Positions 61,106 to 64,000 of a DNA stretch of 64,000 nt are shown piece after piece. How positions within the stretch are numbered: position 1 is the first letter of the stretch; the number at the start of each line of letters is the position of its first letter. Origin of the DNA: Hevea brasiliensis (lineage: Eukaryota > Streptophyta > Magnoliopsida > Malpighiales > Euphorbiaceae); assembly GCF_030052815.1 (NCBI RefSeq), contig NC_079497.1, forward strand, positions 20,040,258 to 20,104,257, read 5' to 3'. Both the position numbers and the translations under genes were made by a program. The notes under the pieces are model-generated. The model did not search any database. It was not told the DNA's origin and saw only the letters and a list, made by a program, of their open reading frames with translations.

Positions 61106-61201
61106 TTAGCGTCGCCAAACAGATATTCCCTGGTGAGTGGTAACAACTTGCGGAGGTACAAACTCTTCGGCCATCGGATTCAATTTCAACAAAGTTTCCA
61201 T
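61106..61201 (-). pseudogene. Short ORF with a PAM2-like motif (possible CID-family fragment)
   Basis: A 31-codon frame on the minus strand begins METLLKLNPMAEEFVPP and ends SVWRR before TAA. LNPMAEEFVPP fits the PAM2 consensus, in which Leu-Asn, Ala, Glu-Phe and Pro are the key residues. PAM2 binds the MLLE domain of poly(A)-binding protein and occurs in plant CID proteins. The rest of such a protein (RNA-recognition, CUE or SMR domains) is not visible around it. It may be an exon fragment left by a transposed or lost gene, or an exon whose partners are outside my recognition. A longer overlapping frame (61014-61214) is likely its shadow. Confidence 0.35.
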
Positions 61202-62420
61202 CAATATAATCCAACCCATAAAATCTAGTAATTTATCTGCTCAACGAAGCTAAAATTCAAATACCAACAGAGCATAACAAGGGCTTACTTCAAAAATAAA
61301 ACATAATTGCAAACAAAAGAATAAAAAGGGAATAAGAATATCCAATATAATTGTTCAAAGAAAGCATCTTCAAAAAAGTTGTATTAGAAGTTTTAAAGAG
61401 AAGAAAAAAGGATACTGAAGAGCAGATGCATGAGAGAAGCTTGCCAAGCAAACATAGCCGAGAATAGATAGACTTGCAATACAAACAATAAATAAAGTAA
61501 AATAAAATAAAATTATTAGTGAAATTGCAATGTGAAGTTATGCAATGTCACTGCCTCGCCATTTTTCCCGTCACCCTTCATGGTGCTAAGAGGCATGCCA
61601 GCGTCACCTCAATCTGTCCGTACCAAGGCGAGGGTCATCGGTGTTGGAGGGAGAAATGGAAAGGGGAGAGAGGAGGCTCGACACTGGGGAGGGGGTATGT
61701 GAGTGGACTAAAGGGGTGGGGTAATGCTTCTAGCTAGATTTGTGACAGTTTGAGAGAGAGCGGAAGGTAACAAGCAGAATAATTTCACAATTTTCATATA
61801 TATATATATATATAATATTTTGACTAACGATTAATATGTGAAATATTTAAATCCCTATTAGTAGAGATATAAAAATATTTCAAAAACTAAATTGTTTATT
61901 AAAAATAGAAAGTCTACACTATAGTCTTTAATATTCCTAGCAAATTATCCTTCCAAAAACCATGGCTTGCTAGAGGCTAATACGAGGAAACCCAAGTAGC
62001 CGACCAGAAGTGATAAATGGACAAGACATTCCGAAGCGCAAAAAGCACCCACATAGATCAATCCCATGAGTCTTGATATATACGTATAGTTGTGAAGTTG
62101 AACAAAATCAAGAAGTTTTGAATTCAAAATGTACTAGTGAATGAAGGGATTCCCATTGAAATGGGGAATGAAAAGGAAAAATTATAGGTGGAAGTATAGA
62201 AGGCATTGCGAACAAATACCAATTGCAAATTAATAACCTAGTGCTGTTGCATAAACAAGACAATTGGACAAGTACCAGAAATCCAATATGAGTTGATATA
62301 GTTATAATGTCAACAAAAACACGAGTAAAATAGGTACATCTTCCAGTCAAAAGCTCCATAGTTAAATTTATTTATTCACAAAAGCTTCAAACAAGTTACC
62401 AGCAGAACGAAGATGTGATA
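61202..62420. other. Intergenic and 3' flank of the minus-strand gene
   Basis: AT-rich DNA without a recognised gene. The part next to 62420 should hold the 3' UTR of the 62421-63272 gene. The GC-richer stretch 61550-61735 (plus ORF with many Gly/Arg/Glu) has no family signature. Confidence 0.35.
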
Positions 62421-63272
62421 TCACAATGCCTCCGCAATACTGTAGTGAAAGTTTGTGGGAGATTTTTTGAGGAAGCTACTTCCACAGTAATCTGGGCTAC
62501 CAACATCAAATTCACCAAGGTCTTCAGTGGCATCAAGAGTGTTCATTATTTTGTAACACTTATCCAACCTCGCACTCCCACCAGTTTTGCGGAATTGCTT
62601 CTTGTCCTTAACACCTTTTGAGTTGCCCTTCTGGCTCTTCTTTCCATTTTTCTTGTTGCTACCTTTATCTTTCCTAGACTTCTTCTGATTGCTTTTAACA
62701 GTGTGTGATAATGAATTAGGAATCGGATCATACACATCAGGTGCCCAACTCACAGTCAGCTTCCTTGGGGATGCTCCCAGTTTTTCTCTACTACCTTTCA
62801 TGGCAGACACAAGCTTCAAAGAAAGAAAACATCAAGTAAACTGTTAATAGAAAGATCTGGGAAATTAAACAAGAGTAAGACTTGTATATCTGAAGGTATA
62901 GAAAATTAAACAATAATAGGACATGCATTTTTCCAATATAAACTACATTAAGCATGCCACTGCAAAATGAAAAAAGCATACAGGCAATGCAGGCCTCGTG
63001 GGTTCCTCGGAGAAAAGTAGTGGCAACGCTGTTTCAGGCTCATCATCTTCTTCAGATAGCAATTTTGCACTCTTTTCTAAAGCCTCCCTAACAGGTGCTC
63101 GCCCATGTGGCTCAAGCTCTCCCAGTCTCTCCTCTGCATCAACGGCACCATCTACATCAGATGCACATGTTTCTTGTACATCTTCTACATGCACAAACTC
63201 GCGAAAATTGCTTTCAATTTCATCTACCAGAACACCAACACCAACCGCACTTCGACTGGAGACAATGTCCAT
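62421..63272 (-). CDS. Conserved plant protein of unknown function, acidic N-part and lysine-rich C-part (2 coding exons)
   Basis: Coding exon 1 is 63272-62982 (97 codons) and exon 2 is 62813-62421 (130 codons plus stop), joined in frame across a GT-AG intron (62981-62814). Protein: 227 residues. The N-terminal half is acidic ([17 protein letters not shown]) and ends EEPTRPALP. After the splice comes [20 protein letters not shown] with DVYDPIPNS, then a very basic Lys/Gly/Asn-rich stretch (about residues 135-170) and a Cys/Asp-containing end. The [13 protein letters not shown] block is one I associate with conserved plant proteins of unknown function. The basic stretch could be a nuclear localisation signal. 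The start MDIVSSRS was chosen as the first Met downstream of a likely acceptor near 63315; an upstream start through a further exon is possible. The gene runs away from ArgJ's 3' end (convergent). Confidence 0.7.
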
Positions 63273-63819
63273 CAATAACACCGCCAAACAAGAAATAGAT
63301 GAACTACGAAAACAAGAAAGTATTAACAAAGAAAAGCCATCTGCATTACTATCAAGTGATCATATGCAATATCCTCAATAGAAGACAAATCAACAAACAA
63401 TATTATGGGGGCTAAAAACATTATGATCATATGCAAAATTGTCCATATTACACACAATTAAATCTAATTAAGGATTTACCATATATTCATCAAATTACAC
63501 AGCCATTATGCATAATGCAATTAAAGTAGATTTCATTGGTTAAGAACAAGATAAACAGATAAACCCATCAAACGTGTAATGTACAACACCACAAAGACAC
63601 ACAGTACCTCTTATGATGTCCCTTAATAGCTCTTATCAAGTCCAACCAAATCGTCCAAACGCTATCTCTATCTCCGATTTCTCAAAACCGATATATGCTA
63701 ATCGTAGAAACTCAGAAAGCCAAAACCCAAAAAGGAACGAACAGAGAGAGAGAGAGAGAGAGAAGGACAAAAAAAAAAAAGATAACAGAGAATAAGGAAT
63801 AGTGAATTAAAACCTAACG
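63273..63819 (-). other. Leader/first intron region of the minus-strand gene
   Basis: This region is probably 5' UTR plus an intron. Possible acceptors on the minus strand are TTTTCGTAG (about 63315) and AGTAATGCAG (about 63345). A (GA)n run is at 63742-63763. ORFs on the plus strand (62998, 63095, 63613) are shadows of the minus-strand exon or low complexity. Confidence 0.4.
63742..63763. repeat. (AG)n microsatellite
   Basis: A short pure AG run, TC on the coding strand of the minus-strand gene. TC runs are common in plant 5' leaders. Confidence 0.85.
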
Positions 63820-63942
63820 TTAACTAAGATTACCACGCCGATCACCCTTTTCAAGCCGTTTCAAACGATGCGAATACAATCCAACATGAAAGAAAGCCAA
63901 AGATGGAAGCAAAAGGATCTGTATGGGTATCGAAGGCATCAT
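63820..63942 (-). CDS. Small hydrophobic ORF in the upstream leader (uORF or first exon)
   Basis: A 40-codon frame on the minus strand starts MMPSIPIQILLLPSLAFF and ends EKGDRRGNLS before TAA. It has a hydrophobic segment (residues 5-22) followed by a basic tail, like a short membrane-anchored peptide. It lies about 550 bp upstream of the MDIV start, in the likely leader. It may be an upstream ORF, a tiny protein of its own, or a first exon spliced onward (a GT stands at its end, GGCGTGGTAATC). I do not recognise it. Confidence 0.35.
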   Translation of the reverse strand: MMPSIPIQILLLPSLAFFHVGLYSHRLKRLEKGDRRGNLS

Positions 63943-64000
63943 TTCTTCTGCACTTCGAAACACCCAACTTTCTTTCCCTACTGAAAACTCTGCGCTCACT

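Noticed and set aside
62998..63381. 127-codon Ser/Thr-rich ORF on the plus strand
   Set aside because: It is the antisense shadow of the conserved minus-strand exon 62982-63272.
1..64000. A new defence-like or biosynthetic gene cluster
   Set aside because: Apart from ArgJ and one unknown-function gene, the coding signal comes from transposable elements; no operon-like or clustered pathway is present.

Overview
This window is eukaryotic nuclear DNA from a flowering plant, most likely a eudicot. It holds a 17-exon plastid-type arginine-biosynthesis gene, chromodomain-bearing Ty3/gypsy elements with very long LTRs primed by initiator tRNA-Met, RTE-type LINEs with (TTGAG)n tails, a TRIM and TIR elements. 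The repeat-rich setting would suit a woody Malpighiales genome such as an Euphorbiaceae; that is an inference, not something read from the sequence.

Region 1-40,129 is a retrotransposon graveyard. Three decayed chromovirus-type Ty3/gypsy coding regions are visible: element 1 (minus, 482-2480, only RNase H to chromodomain left), element 2 (plus, 6003-16449, gag-protease-RT-RNase H-integrase-chromodomain with several stops and frameshifts) and element 3 (minus, 18199-33174). Element 4 (33175-40129) has lost all but 170 bp between its LTRs. Insertions nested inside these can be proved by target-site duplications (TSDs) and by an empty site in another copy: a complete 392-bp TRIM (5598-5989), a solo LTR (18386-21370) inside the pol region of element 3, and another solo LTR (28094-32084) inside its 5' LTR. 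Several LTR pieces abut in opposite orientation, which points to deletion or ectopic recombination.

Region 40,130-43,950 is a transition. It has a possible fragment of a host exon, a pair of inverted-repeat (TIR/foldback) units rich in CT/GA microsatellites with a near-perfect 9-bp flanking duplication, a short unassigned ORF and a (TA)n tract inside a possible MITE.

Region 44,080-58,668 (plus) is an apparently intact ArgJ gene (glutamate N-acetyltransferase / N-acetylglutamate synthase, chloroplast). All 17 exons could be joined in one frame to give 469 codons. Its introns carry a sense 5'-truncated RTE LINE, a nearly full-length antisense RTE LINE, and a sense 4.2-kb solo LTR ending only 15 bp before exon 16. 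One intron appears to use a GC donor.

Region 58,669-64,000 has a second TIR element, a short ORF with a PAM2-like motif, and on the minus strand a two-coding-exon gene for an acidic/lysine-rich conserved plant protein of unknown function. Its upstream leader holds a 40-codon hydrophobic ORF.

The most unusual signal is not a gene. Every LTR family here carries, at the same place, two consecutive short hairpins. The stem bases of the first differ between families but change in compensating pairs, which suggests a selected RNA (or DNA) structure.
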